A stretch of DNA of 64,000 bases from Aquisphaera giovannonii (GTDB taxonomy: Bacteria > Planctomycetota > Planctomycetia > Isosphaerales > Isosphaeraceae). Below, piece by piece: positions 44,201 to 52,755 of this stretch (its first letter is position 1; each line of letters opens with the position of its first letter). Location of the stretch: positions 3,968,001 through 4,032,000 of the forward strand of contig NZ_CP042997.1 of NCBI RefSeq assembly GCF_008087625.1, given 5' to 3'. The notes under the pieces were generated by a model. That model had not been told where the DNA came from. It was given only the letters and a program-made list of their open reading frames with translations, and did no database searches. The position numbers and the translations under genes are program-made.

Positions 44201-44275
44201 GCGAAATGCCAGGGGACTCGGCTCGCAGAGATCGAATTCCCTCAGTTCAGACCAGGGGTCGGCTTCCGCGGGCAT
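41267..44275 (-). CDS. Leucine-rich-repeat protein (RNase-inhibitor-like) with a C-terminal extra domain
   Basis: 1002 residues, no signal peptide. The first 90 residues are helical (TWTGGDRAGAIEYAGRLLS). From about 110 to 650 run leucine-rich repeats of the RNase-inhibitor type, for example LRHLDLSANRIDGQGAARLA, LEELDLSDNAFTAAAIARG and LRSLQLGYNSIGPRGAAALA. An acidic linker (LPTLPEPDEDEEDIVEG) leads to a last domain of about 300 residues (ISLDLSLSLVDEQRPLP, IRLIREALWWLGAPADTD, HRIDLVPFIPAQREGIRR) that I do not recognise. Likely a protein-protein interaction scaffold. Start 44275 was preferred over 44308 on ribosome-site spacing. It lies 90 bases after the MMPL gene on the same strand. Confidence 0.85.
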   Translation of the reverse strand: MPAEADPWSELREFDLCEPSPLAFRAIVALLDTWTGGDRAGAIEYAGRLLSRWPDAVRLAPWSWCKAATKGAVPPTWRLARALQLESGHLIKGTIDLARLARRADLDHITELEIPRYSESPDLSLLHHRPQTFPALKVLRATDRRGDGEVRALAGSPLWRTLESFEVRDLDDSLVHRADASRIVPKLDDPGPLRHLTLRSPDLIAVWERTDLPHLRSAAVIVRSIDESRTLARRPELAGLTSLSLAFRCGFSGSSPFEPFLGNVIEADEAAAEAFFRHAGLEQLEELTILGYTMGYWGREGLGRLGLETLIASKLLRRLKRLCLKRLPLGDAGIAALAPALGDRLETLELVDVYCKGDGAAALCDSPCMASLRHLDLSANRIDGQGAARLAGVDMPHLRTLDLSGPEINPYYWNIGQQPIRDEGAAAWAESRNARQLTRLRLRNGHLTDDALIAIFGSPQLRTLEELDLSDNAFTAAAIARGSVGSPLWRTLRQLGLSHCRLDDAAIESLARVDRAPALRSLQLGYNSIGPRGAAALAGWPVLARVWELGLRDNAIGDRGLIALAGSPHLGRLVELDLEQDCWNSRAFTFNDEAARALASSPSLARLDALFSGCVDEYHGAAYSPGFSKQGIDALRGAEGMRPAFRASCGDFSGISDYIESPGFDEATPLNDHDFRQGPYELNEREAEPGRRGMQQVRLPTSAAMRVDEEEPPAILPTLPEPDEDEEDIVEGIEFRDATPPPDISLDLSLSLVDEQRPLPGQVGKVLSDTLGRLLNACGMGSFDVTGSMSCGDVETEDSFAIGIRGEPEPAIRLIREALWWLGAPADTDLDGFPLDLAREPADPAARFVQLVTPTVARWRFRDTAGHRIDLVPFIPAQREGIRRVLREAGAVEDAGGWAGVATGDGGRAAFSTRYLDGGPEFDALNVLIDALTPGICGPIHMMMQRCGLMAWPMAIAASPEAARAIDCDWPKVEVVSSSSALHRLLARGPFRRWHRASGTIS

Positions 44276-44365
44276 GGTTCTCGCGCCTGCTTCGAGATTG
44301 ACGGCCATCCGCGGGGCGATCGTAACAGGCCCGGCGGGCGGCCCGCCACGTCGCAACCGCCGCGA

Positions 44366-46786
44366 TCATGCCTCTCGCGCGTCCCTTTCATGTAAGGTGA
44401 CGCCCGTTGCGTTGCCGGCCGTCGCGGGCACGGGGCGGACGCGGCTTTTGCTCCATCGTTCGCCGAGCGTCAGGCAGGCGGGGAGGAGGACGAGGTTGCC
44501 GAGCGTGCTCCCCGCGGTGGCGACGGCGACCATCGTGCCGAAGTTCACGAACGGGGCGAACTCGCTGGTCCGCAGGGCGGTGAAGCCGACCGCGACGGCC
44601 AGGCTGGAGAGCAGGACGCCCGGCCCGGAGACTCGGTAGCTGTCGAAGAGGCTCTTGCGGAATCCCCTCGTCTTCCGCTCGCGGTGGAACTGGATCAGGC
44701 AGTGGAACGTGTCGTCCACCGAGAGGCCCAGCGCCACGCTCGCCACCAGGGCCGTGGCCATGTCGAGCTTGATCGACAGCCAGCCCATCAGGCCGAGCAC
44801 CAGGGCCACCGAGAGGAGCGTCGGCAGGATCGCCAGCACGGCCAGGGCCGGACTGCGGAAGGCCAGCGTCAGCATGAGCAGGATACCGAGCGCGGACCAG
44901 AAGAACGTGGTCCACTGGGTCGAGATCACCCCCTCGGTCGTGCGCGTCATGAGGTAGGAGAGCCCCGTCAGATACGAGGACGGGCCGAAGGCCTCGCGCG
45001 CGGCGGCCACGGCCTCCCGGAAGATCCGGGCCTTGGTCGGCGCGGGCTGCTGCTCGAGCAGGCGGACCAGCACCCGGGCCCGGCCGGCCTCCGCGTTCCA
45101 GAAGCTGCGGAGGAGGCCGGCCTGGGGGGAGAGGCCGATCAGCTCCAGCTTGCTCGCCAGGACGCGGGCCTCGGCCTCCTCCGGCAACGCCTTCAGCCGG
45201 CCGTCGGGGTCGAGCACCGTGGCCAGCGAGAGGACCTGCGCGATCGCGCGCGGGTCGGCCACCGGCGTCGCGGCGATCTTCCGGTCGAGCTCGGTGAGCC
45301 TGCCGAGCGCCGCCGGCGTGACCGGCGACTCCAGCGGCACGACCACCTCGACGAGGCCGATCCCGCCGAGCTTGGACTCGACGACGCGGTAGTCGTTCAC
45401 GACGCGGGTGTCGCGGCGGAACAGGTTGATGTAATTCGTCTCGTAGCGGAGGTTGAACATCCCCAGCGAGAGCGGCACGACGACCGCGGCCACGGTCGCG
45501 ACCACGGCCATCGGGTGGCGGGAGACCCAGAACGAGAGCCGGTTCATGCCGCCGGCCACGCTCGAGCGCGAGCCCTCGCGGACGGGGACCTCCAGCGGGA
45601 AGGGGGGGAGCATCGCGATCGGCGAGAGGGCCATCACCAGGATCGCGGAGCAGAGCGTGCACGCCCCGAGGATCGCGCCGAACTGCTGGATCGGCATCAC
45701 GTCGCTGGTGACCAGCGCGCCGTAGCCGATGGCCCCCGTGATCGCCGTCCAGAGGATCGGCACGGCCACGGCGCGGAGCGTCGCGCGGCCGGCCGCGGCG
45801 GGGTCGTTGCGCTGCCGCAGGTTCTCCCGGAAATGGATCGCCAGGTGGCTGGCGGCGGGCATCGTCAGGACGATGATCTGCGCCACGAGGGGCCCGCCGG
45901 AGAGCGACAGGCGGATGTGGAAGAGGTTCAGCAGCGTCTCGGTCGCCAGCCAGATCGTCCAGCCGGCGGCCATCGGCACGATCGCCCACCAGACGCTGTG
46001 CACCGCGACGAGCGTCACGAGCGCGATGAGGACCATGCCCACCGCGGCCAGCCGGCGGCCGTCCACCTCGATCGCGGCGAAGCCGTCGGCCAGGAGCACC
46101 GGCGGGCCGACGACCGCCGGCCGGCCCAGACCGTGCCGGGCGGCGAAGGCGTCGGCCTCGGCCCGGAGCGCCGCGACGGTCTGGATGACGTTGTGCTCGT
46201 GCGTCTTCCTGAGCCGGGCGACGACCGCCGTCGAGTTGCCATCCTCGCTGATCAGCGTCCCGCGGAACATCGGATGATGCCGCAGACGCTCCTTGAGCGC
46301 CGCCAGCCCGGCGGCGTCGGCCGAGCGGACTGCGCCGGCCACGGCCATCGCGTTGGTCTTCAGGTCCACGTTCTTCACGGTCCGCCGGGCCGCGTTCATC
46401 GCCGCGTTGCGGGCGAAGGCAGGCAGCTTCTCGAGAGCGAGGAGGGCGTCGTCGATGGCCCAGACGAGCGGCATGGCGTCCAGCGACTCCACGCGGCTCA
46501 CGCCCGGGACCTTCCCCGGCGAGACCGCCGCGGCCAGCTCCGCCACGCGGTCCAGCCCGGCGGGCGTGACCAGGTCCGGGTCGTCGTAGACCAGGAACAC
46601 GAAGTTGTCGTCCCCGAAGACCCCGGCGGCCTCCTGGTAGACGCTCATGTACGGGTCGTCCTCGGCGAAGAACGAGCCGATGGACTGCTCGTAGCTCACC
46701 TTCTTGCCGAAGAGGACCAGCAGCACCAGCAGCACGGCCGTCGCGGCGGCCGCGAGGTAGCGAACGCGGAGCAGGAATCCGATCAC
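44366..46786 (-). CDS. MMPL/RND-superfamily exporter
   Basis: 806 residues. Two repeated halves, each with a large extracytoplasmic loop followed by five to six membrane helices. Helix 1 is LAAAATAVLLVLLVLFG, loop 1 starts SIGSFFAEDDPYMSVYQEAA, and the half-repeats contain MAAGWTIWLATETLLN and LMGWLSIKLDMATALVASVA with LGLSVDDTFHCLIQFHRE, the conserved GxxxD motif region of proton-driven RND proteins. MMPL-type members move lipids, hopanoids or other hydrophobic compounds to the outer membrane. No periplasmic adaptor or outer-membrane gene is next to it. I chose the GTG at 46786, just before helix 1. Confidence 0.92.
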   Translation of the reverse strand: MIGFLLRVRYLAAAATAVLLVLLVLFGKKVSYEQSIGSFFAEDDPYMSVYQEAAGVFGDDNFVFLVYDDPDLVTPAGLDRVAELAAAVSPGKVPGVSRVESLDAMPLVWAIDDALLALEKLPAFARNAAMNAARRTVKNVDLKTNAMAVAGAVRSADAAGLAALKERLRHHPMFRGTLISEDGNSTAVVARLRKTHEHNVIQTVAALRAEADAFAARHGLGRPAVVGPPVLLADGFAAIEVDGRRLAAVGMVLIALVTLVAVHSVWWAIVPMAAGWTIWLATETLLNLFHIRLSLSGGPLVAQIIVLTMPAASHLAIHFRENLRQRNDPAAAGRATLRAVAVPILWTAITGAIGYGALVTSDVMPIQQFGAILGACTLCSAILVMALSPIAMLPPFPLEVPVREGSRSSVAGGMNRLSFWVSRHPMAVVATVAAVVVPLSLGMFNLRYETNYINLFRRDTRVVNDYRVVESKLGGIGLVEVVVPLESPVTPAALGRLTELDRKIAATPVADPRAIAQVLSLATVLDPDGRLKALPEEAEARVLASKLELIGLSPQAGLLRSFWNAEAGRARVLVRLLEQQPAPTKARIFREAVAAAREAFGPSSYLTGLSYLMTRTTEGVISTQWTTFFWSALGILLMLTLAFRSPALAVLAILPTLLSVALVLGLMGWLSIKLDMATALVASVALGLSVDDTFHCLIQFHRERKTRGFRKSLFDSYRVSGPGVLLSSLAVAVGFTALRTSEFAPFVNFGTMVAVATAGSTLGNLVLLPACLTLGERWSKSRVRPVPATAGNATGVTLHERDAREA

Positions 46787-46972
46787 GGTCGGCGGGGCCT
46801 CAACGTGCCGGCGCCCCGCGGCCGGCTCCCTCCGTCTGGCCCCCGCGACGCCACGAACCACCGCTACAGCCTACCGAGACCGCGCCGGTTTCGCTGCGCG
46901 AGCCGGGCCCGGAGGCGCGATGGACCGGCTCCGGCGACGGCCCGCCGACAGGCTCGGGGGGCGTGCGCGACT

Positions 46973-48457
46973 TCACGACCCCGATCGCCACGCCCACAGC
47001 TCGCCCAGCAGCCCATACAGGCTGTACATCGCGACGGCCGTGATCGCGACGGTCGCGGCCCACGTGCAGAGGTCGCTGAGCCGGCCCGGGCCCACGCGGC
47101 GGTCGTTGTCGCGGGCCCGCAGGTAGAGGGCGGCGCCCGCGATCAGCGGGAGCATGAGCGCCTGGGCGATGCCCCCCGCCTTGATCAGCGCCTGGGGCTC
47201 GCGGAAGGCGTAGTAGAGGCCGAGGGCCAGCGCGGGGTAGATCACGCAGAAGACCTTCACCATGCGGTCCCGCTGAGCGGGGCCGGCCGGCCGGTAGAAC
47301 CCGGCCAGGGAGAGGAAGTCCACCGTCAGCCGGCTGTTCGCCGCCGTGGCGACGTAGAGCGTCTTGAAGAGGACGGCCCAGGCGCCCAGGAGGAAGCCCA
47401 CGCGGGTCAGCGGGCGGAGCACCTCCAGCGGGGTGCCCTCCAGGGGCTGGAGGTACATCCGCGAGAGCGTCGGGATCATGTCCGCGCCCTTCGGGTCGAG
47501 GCCCTGCGGGTTCAGCACCGCCGCGCCCAGCAGGTAGAACGCGACGGTCGCCACCGTGAACACGAGCATGCTGAACCAGGCGTCGAGCTGCATCACGCGG
47601 ATCCAGCCGCGGGCGCGGGCGGCCCAGGCGTCGCCGGCGTCGCGGGGGCCGGTGCTCCGCGCGTAGCCCTTCTCGATGCACCAGTAGGGGTAGGCGACCA
47701 GCTCCGACGCCCCGACCCCCGTGATCCCGAACGCGGAGAACGCCAGCCCGATCGCCGCGGCCGGGAACGAGAACGTGAACCCCCGGCCCAGGTCCGCGGC
47801 CGTGATCCGGAAGCTCGTCCACTGGAGGATCGCCACGCTGGCGACCGTGAAGAGCGTCACGGCCGCGACGAGGATCGTCGTGATCAGCTCCAGCCGGCGG
47901 TAGCCGCCCGACAGCAGCAGGACGATCGCCGCGACGGTGGTCAGCCCCGCCCAGATGTATTCCTGCCGCGTCGCCAGGAACGCCCCCCAGCCCGGGACGA
48001 GCGACCCGGCCGCGCCCGCCATCGCCTCGGAGGCGCGGGGGAAGGCCATGTGGGCGGCCTGGCCGACGGTCCCCTCCATCGCGGCGATCTGGGCCTGGGT
48101 GGTCAGCATCATGATCAGCCAGCACCAGCAGATCCACGACGCGCCGGCGCGCGGGCCGGGGAGCGTGTCGAAGGCCGCCAGCGTCGTCTTGCCGTGGGCG
48201 ATCGCGTACCGGCCGAGCTCCACCTGCACGAAGACCTTGATGACGCAGCTCAGGAGGATCAGCCAGAGCAGCGTGAATCCCGCCTTCGCCCCCAGGCCGG
48301 TCGTGTTGATCAGCTCGCCGGTGCCGACGATCGACGCGGCGAGGATCAGCCCGGGCCCGACCTGGCGGATCGCGGACGCGAGCGAGTGCGGCGGCTCCCG
48401 GATGGCATCGGCGGGGAGCGCATAGAGGTCCTGCGGTTGAGGGGTCGCGTCGGTCAT
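46973..48457 (-). CDS. Nramp-like transporter lacking canonical metal-binding motifs
   Basis: About 494 residues with around 11 membrane helices. The fold-level match to Nramp is good in GPGLILAASIVGTGELI (helix 1) and FSAFGITGVGASELVAYPYW (helix 6). In Nramp metal carriers helix 1 has DPGN and helix 6 has MPH, which coordinate the ion. Here the equivalents read VGTGEL and VGASEL, so the metal-coordinating Asp, Asn and Met are absent and two Glu residues appear instead. It may move Mg2+ or another substrate rather than Mn/Fe. ATG 48457 was chosen since the upstream frame is not coding. It lies 186 bases upstream of the MMPL gene. Confidence 0.85.
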   Translation of the reverse strand: MTDATPQPQDLYALPADAIREPPHSLASAIRQVGPGLILAASIVGTGELINTTGLGAKAGFTLLWLILLSCVIKVFVQVELGRYAIAHGKTTLAAFDTLPGPRAGASWICWCWLIMMLTTQAQIAAMEGTVGQAAHMAFPRASEAMAGAAGSLVPGWGAFLATRQEYIWAGLTTVAAIVLLLSGGYRRLELITTILVAAVTLFTVASVAILQWTSFRITAADLGRGFTFSFPAAAIGLAFSAFGITGVGASELVAYPYWCIEKGYARSTGPRDAGDAWAARARGWIRVMQLDAWFSMLVFTVATVAFYLLGAAVLNPQGLDPKGADMIPTLSRMYLQPLEGTPLEVLRPLTRVGFLLGAWAVLFKTLYVATAANSRLTVDFLSLAGFYRPAGPAQRDRMVKVFCVIYPALALGLYYAFREPQALIKAGGIAQALMLPLIAGAALYLRARDNDRRVGPGRLSDLCTWAATVAITAVAMYSLYGLLGELWAWRSGS

Positions 48458-48712
48458 GGGGCCTCGCCGATGCTCGGGGAAACGGAGGCAGGAGGGCCGG
48501 GTCGCCGGCCCGGCTATCGTACGGGCGCGGGGATGCCGGATCAAAGGGCCTGTCTCCCCGGCCCGGCCCATCGGCCCCGGGGCGCAGGGTCGCCCGCGTG
48601 GCTTTCTCTCAACATCCAGCCGCGGGCAGGCGGCCTGCCGGGCGGTGGCCTAGCGTTGAGTGAGCAACCCGATGCCGCCCCACGCGGGCCGCCGCCCGAT
48701 GAGGTCCGAAGC

Positions 48713-49903
48713 ATGCCGAGTCCAACGCCAGCCGCGCCCTGGGCCGACGCCCGCCGTGCGGCGCCCCCGCTCCGGGTCGCCATCATCGAGTCCGACGGCG
48801 GCCCGCGCTCGTCGGGCGAGGTGCTCTGGCCGAGCGACCTCACCCGCCTCACGGGCTTCTCCGCGGGGACCAGGGTCCTGGGCTCGGACCAGGAGCCCGA
48901 GGGGCCCGATCCGATCGAGCTCTTCCGCACGGGCTGCCCGTCGCATCCCCGCGCGGGGATGCGCCTTGGTCGATACCGCCTCCTGCGGCACCTGGGCAGG
49001 GGCGCGCAGGGGGACGTCTGGAAGGCATTGTCCCTGGAGGGGGATGCCTCGACGCCGGTCGCCCTGAAGGTCCTGAACCCGGCGGCCGCCAGGCTGGCGA
49101 GCCGCCGGTCTCAGTTCCGACACGAGGCCGAGCGCGGGGCGAGGCTCGCGGGGCCGGACCTCCTGCGGGTCCTCGAGTTCGGGGAGGCCCAGGGGGTGCC
49201 GTTCCTGGTCATGCCTTATGTGGGAGGGAGTTCCCTGGCCGCCCTGATCCGGGCGCGGAAGGCGCGAAGCGATGAGGAGTCCGCCGGCCACGAGCGTCCG
49301 CTCGTCGCGGCCGAGGGTGCGGACTACCTGGCGGGCGCGCTGCGGGTCGTGGCGGCGGCCTCGCGGGCCCTCGGCCGGATCCACGCGCAGCGGGTCGTCC
49401 ATCGCGACGTCAAGCCCGCGAACATCCTGATCGAGGACCGGGGACTGGGGGTCTACCTCTGCGACCTCGGCCTGGGCCGGGACCTGGACGTCGCCACGCC
49501 AGAGCAGATGCGGGACGGGGCGGGCACCCCGATGTACATGGCGCCCGAACGGCTCCTTCGAGCCCCGGCCGATGAGCGGCTCTGCGACATTTACGGCATG
49601 GGCGTGACACTGTACGAGGCCGTCACCATGGAGCGTCCCTTCTCCCCGCCGGCGGGGCTCACCCACTCGCTGCTCAGCCGGTTCTTCCTGGATAACGAGC
49701 CGATCCCGCCCCGCCGGGCGCTCCCGGAGCTGCCCCCCGCGGTGGAGGCCGTGATCCTCAGGGCGATGGCACGCCGGCCCGGCGATCGCTACGGATCCGC
49801 GGACGAGCTCGCGGCCGAGGTCGAAGGGCTCATCGGCCATGTCGGCCAGGGCCTACCGGCCCCGCACATTCGCGTCGGCGGGGGCCGGCCCCCCGCGCGA
49901 TGA
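48713..49903 (+). CDS. Hanks-type serine/threonine protein kinase
   Basis: 396 residues, cytoplasmic. Residues 1-85 have no recognised domain (LRVAIIESDGGPRSSGEVLW). The kinase domain runs from about 88: glycine loop LLRHLGRGAQGDVWKA, catalytic lysine in PVALKVLN, catalytic loop VVHRDVKPANILI, Mg-site DLG (CDLGLGRDLD), and TPMYMAPERLL, followed by DIYGMGVTLYEAVTMERPF. All key residues of an active kinase are present. There is no C-terminal sensor or membrane helix. Its end overlaps the convergent membrane protein gene by 51 bases. The start was chosen at ATG 48713; the open frame extends over 4 kb upstream, but only as antisense to neighbours. Confidence 0.88.
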   Translation: MPSPTPAAPWADARRAAPPLRVAIIESDGGPRSSGEVLWPSDLTRLTGFSAGTRVLGSDQEPEGPDPIELFRTGCPSHPRAGMRLGRYRLLRHLGRGAQGDVWKALSLEGDASTPVALKVLNPAAARLASRRSQFRHEAERGARLAGPDLLRVLEFGEAQGVPFLVMPYVGGSSLAALIRARKARSDEESAGHERPLVAAEGADYLAGALRVVAAASRALGRIHAQRVVHRDVKPANILIEDRGLGVYLCDLGLGRDLDVATPEQMRDGAGTPMYMAPERLLRAPADERLCDIYGMGVTLYEAVTMERPFSPPAGLTHSLLSRFFLDNEPIPPRRALPELPPAVEAVILRAMARRPGDRYGSADELAAEVEGLIGHVGQGLPAPHIRVGGGRPPAR

Positions 49904-51436
49904 GCCGGTGGTCGCGCCCGGCCCGAACCGGATATGCAGGTTCGCATGGCCGGCGAACCGGTCGCCGTAGATCCCGCGGACGATCGCCCAGTCGGCCAAG
50001 ACGGAGACCGCCGCCGCCGCCAGCCCCGCCGCGACCAGCCGGCCCCACCGCCGCGGCGGGCCCGACTCGCCGAGGGCGGGGGACACGTCGGGGCGGGAAT
50101 CCGAGACCAGGAGCCACACGGCGCAGAGGACCGCATTGACGTGGATCACCCCCTCGGTGATCAGACGCTGGTCGGCGAATCCGACGAGGGCCCGCTCGAA
50201 GTTGCCGACCACCATGATGGCCAGGAGGAGCAGGAAGAGGGCCTGGCCGGCGCCCAGGGGCGTGGATGGGACCACCGCCAGCGGCCGCCGCGCGTGCCTC
50301 ACCAGGAGCACGGCCAGCCCGGCCGCCACCGCCGCGAAGGCCGCGTCGAACCAGGCCCAGGCGGGGATCCCGTACATGACCTCGGGGACCGACCTCCGCG
50401 TCCAGTCGGCCACGTTCTTCCGCAGGTTCAGGTAAGGGATCATCAGCAGGACGAAGGCGACCGCGAGCATGCGGCAACGGCGGACGGGCGGCATCTCGGC
50501 CGCCTCCGGCAGGGGCCCGACGCGACGGGCCAGGCCCCGCATCGCCAGGGCGACGGCGATGCCGTTGAACAGCCCCGTCGTCTGCTCCAGGACGCTGTGC
50601 CAGTTGGTCTCGTAGCCGCTGGTCACCTCCACGAGCTTGAGCATGGAGGCCGCGGCGAAGCCGATCCCGCCGAGGAAGCCCGTGACGAGCGTCGCGCGGG
50701 CCACCTCGGGCAAGCCATGGCGCAGGCAGTAGGCCAGGATGCCCATGACCATCCCCAGGCAGCCCGCCCAGTTGTCCCCCCGCGGCGGCGTCATCCGCAG
50801 GCCCAGGACGAGCACGAGGAGGGCGAAGCCCGCCCACCAGCCGGCGGCCATGTGGATGACCAGCGACGTCGACCGGTCCACACGCCGGCGGGCGGCCGCG
50901 ACCAGCCCCGCCGCCGCCAGAGCCAGCGTCGCGGCGACCCAGTCGGTGTCGTACCAGTTGAGGTCGACGCCGAGGCCCCGCAGCGCCGGCTCGATCGCCA
51001 CGCCTTGCAGCCACCATGCGAGGAAGACGGCTCCCATAGGGGTGAACAGCTCCGCGACGCGGCGCGGGCTGGCCTCGGCCGTGAACGCCGTGCCCGCACC
51101 CCCCGGGGCGGCCCAGAGGAAGCCGATGACGAACAGATTCGCGAAGCCGTAGAGGACCGAAAGTGAATGTCCGGAATGGGTATAGCCGATGACTTGCATG
51201 TAGGAGATGCTGCCCCCGAACGACCAGCCGAGGGCCCCGAACATCGCGAAGAACGGGACGGCCGGCAGCCAGTCGCGGCGTCCCGACGTCAGCACGGCGG
51301 CCATCGCCGCGAGCGCGCCGGGCAGCATCGCGCCGTACTCATGGCCGAAGTTGCCCCGGATGCCCCAGCCGATCGACAGCGCCAGTGCCGTCAACCCGAT
51401 CGACACCCCCCTCACCCTCCCGAGTGCATGCGACAT
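49853..51436 (-). CDS. Polytopic membrane protein of unknown function
   Basis: 527 residues with about 13-14 hydrophobic segments. The first segment has a conserved-looking polar run (GWGIRGNFGHEYGAMLPGAL) inside an otherwise hydrophobic stretch; Arg, His, Glu in a membrane segment suggest a transport or catalytic path. A later pattern (FLGGIGFAAASMLKLVEVTS, YETNWHSVLEQTTGLFNGIA) is also polar and unusual for a plain anchor. The C-terminus (GGPAPADANVRGR) is soluble and overlaps the convergent kinase gene. I do not recognise the family. ATG 51436 was chosen over 51457 because the membrane region follows it directly. Confidence 0.7.
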   Translation of the reverse strand: MSHALGRVRGVSIGLTALALSIGWGIRGNFGHEYGAMLPGALAAMAAVLTSGRRDWLPAVPFFAMFGALGWSFGGSISYMQVIGYTHSGHSLSVLYGFANLFVIGFLWAAPGGAGTAFTAEASPRRVAELFTPMGAVFLAWWLQGVAIEPALRGLGVDLNWYDTDWVAATLALAAAGLVAAARRRVDRSTSLVIHMAAGWWAGFALLVLVLGLRMTPPRGDNWAGCLGMVMGILAYCLRHGLPEVARATLVTGFLGGIGFAAASMLKLVEVTSGYETNWHSVLEQTTGLFNGIAVALAMRGLARRVGPLPEAAEMPPVRRCRMLAVAFVLLMIPYLNLRKNVADWTRRSVPEVMYGIPAWAWFDAAFAAVAAGLAVLLVRHARRPLAVVPSTPLGAGQALFLLLLAIMVVGNFERALVGFADQRLITEGVIHVNAVLCAVWLLVSDSRPDVSPALGESGPPRRWGRLVAAGLAAAAVSVLADWAIVRGIYGDRFAGHANLHIRFGPGATTGSSRGGPAPADANVRGR

Positions 51437-51979
51437 GCTCGTCTCGCTCCATCGCACGGCGCCACGCGCGGCACCATCATTCGAGGGCCCATTCTCGGCA
51501 TGCGGGCCTGACTTCGTCCAGCGAGAACAGGTTCGAGGGTTCCGATGGAATTCGGCGCGCCATCTGCGAATGATTCAGTTGTCAGCACGGAATGCGTGAC
51601 CTAGCTTTCTCCAGGAGGCCGCGGGGGTCGGGAGGTCGTGCCAGCCCCGCGGGGATTCGCTCTCCGACAAGAAAGGTGCCGACATGTGGGTCCTCTTCGT
51701 GAAGCTGCTGTCCCCGGCGCCCTGGTTCCTCGAGCCCGCCCCGGGTGAAGAGCCCCGGTCCGTGGCCCTGGCGAACCGTCGGCCCCGACAGCCCTCGCTC
51801 CGCGGCCCGGCACCCGCGCGGGCCGTGTCGATCCGATCCAAGGACCGCTGAGAGCCGCGGCCGAGGGGCCGGGCCCGGCCGACGGCCCCCTCACCCCGTA
51901 GAATGGCAAGGATGCTGGCGAGGGCGCCCGCCGCGACATCGCGCGGGGCCCTCGGCGACCCCCCCAGGCGGGATCGGCC
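51437..51979. other. Intergenic region with a possible small gene
   Basis: 543 bases between divergent genes. The only candidate gene is the short frame at 51684-51851. A longer leftward open frame here is Arg/Gly/Ser-rich and looks like a shadow. No tRNA or repeat is seen. Confidence 0.35.
51684..51851 (+). CDS. Possible 55-residue hypothetical protein
   Basis: ATG at 51684 preceded by AGAAAGG eight bases upstream, a good ribosome site. The peptide starts MWVLFVKLLSPAPWFLEPAP and then becomes basic and Pro/Arg-rich. The short hydrophobic start could be a membrane anchor. No homology is recognised and composition does not prove coding. Confidence 0.25.
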   Translation: MWVLFVKLLSPAPWFLEPAPGEEPRSVALANRRPRQPSLRGPAPARAVSIRSKDR

Positions 51980-52570
51980 GTGAACGTCTACATGCTGCTG
52001 AGGGACGAGAAGGCCCCCCTCTTCTACCACAACGGATCGTCCCCCGATGAGCCCCCCCAGCCGGATGCCGCCCCGGCGCCGGGATTCTGCGGACGCCTCC
52101 TGCTCCGCTGGCGACGATTCCAGGAGGACTTCCGCCGGGCCGATTCCGGCACGCTCGGGTGGTGCCGCCACGCCTGGGATTGGCTCCATTCGAGGACCCA
52201 ACCGGACGAGCCGATGCTCTTCCGGTTCCGTTCCGCGGGCCGCATCGACCTCCACCACCCGCGATCACGCGACCGCGAGGATGTTGCGGCGGCGTGGCAC
52301 GCCTACCTGGCCGATCGGCGGCGTCGCCACGCGATCCGGCTCGCGGGGAACCTGCTCGTCGCCCCGGTCGCCGGCCTCCTGCTCTTCCCGCTGCCCGGCC
52401 CGAACCTGATCGGCTACTGGTTCGCCTACCGGACGATCCACCACGCGTTGGTCCTGGGGGGGCTCCGCCGGGCCATCCGGGGCCGCATCCCGACCTCATA
52501 CCACGCCGAAGCCTGGCTGGACCTGCCCGTCGAGGGCAACCCATGGCGACACGGCCGCCCCGCGGCCTGA
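51980..52570 (+). CDS. Mitochondrial K+/H+-exchange-related (Mit_KHE1-like) protein
   Basis: 196 residues, GTG start at 51980. After an N-terminal half rich in Arg and Trp, a basic helix (HAYLADRRRRHAIRLAGN) leads into one hydrophobic hairpin (LLVAPVAGLLLFPLPGPNLI) and GYWFAYRTIHHALVLGGL. The L-P-x-P-N hairpin followed by an aromatic Y-x-x-(Y/F) helix and Arg/Gly is the core pattern of the Mit_KHE1 family, named from yeast mitochondrial potassium/proton exchange work. The assignment rests on this motif; transport by the bacterial form is unproven. Confidence 0.55.
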   Translation: MNVYMLLRDEKAPLFYHNGSSPDEPPQPDAAPAPGFCGRLLLRWRRFQEDFRRADSGTLGWCRHAWDWLHSRTQPDEPMLFRFRSAGRIDLHHPRSRDREDVAAAWHAYLADRRRRHAIRLAGNLLVAPVAGLLLFPLPGPNLIGYWFAYRTIHHALVLGGLRRAIRGRIPTSYHAEAWLDLPVEGNPWRHGRPAA

Positions 52571-52755
52571 ACCCCGGGCCGCCGGCCCAGGACGGGGATC
52601 CGGCTTGAGCATCCGGCCACGCCCGTCGTACCATCGCGTGGGCGGGGCAGGACGGCGCCCCTCGTGCCGACCGGCGGATCGGGGCGTCCGGTCCGTTCGG
52701 GTCGCCGCTCGAAGGGGAGCCGAATCCCTCGGGGAAGGTCCGACGACGGGCGACC

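Noticed and set aside
44684-48712. Kinase reading frame open for 4 kb upstream of the kinase start
   Set aside because: The upstream part is antisense to the MMPL and Nramp-like genes and translates into repetitive Arg/Gln/Asp-rich sequence; only the part from 48713 has kinase motifs.
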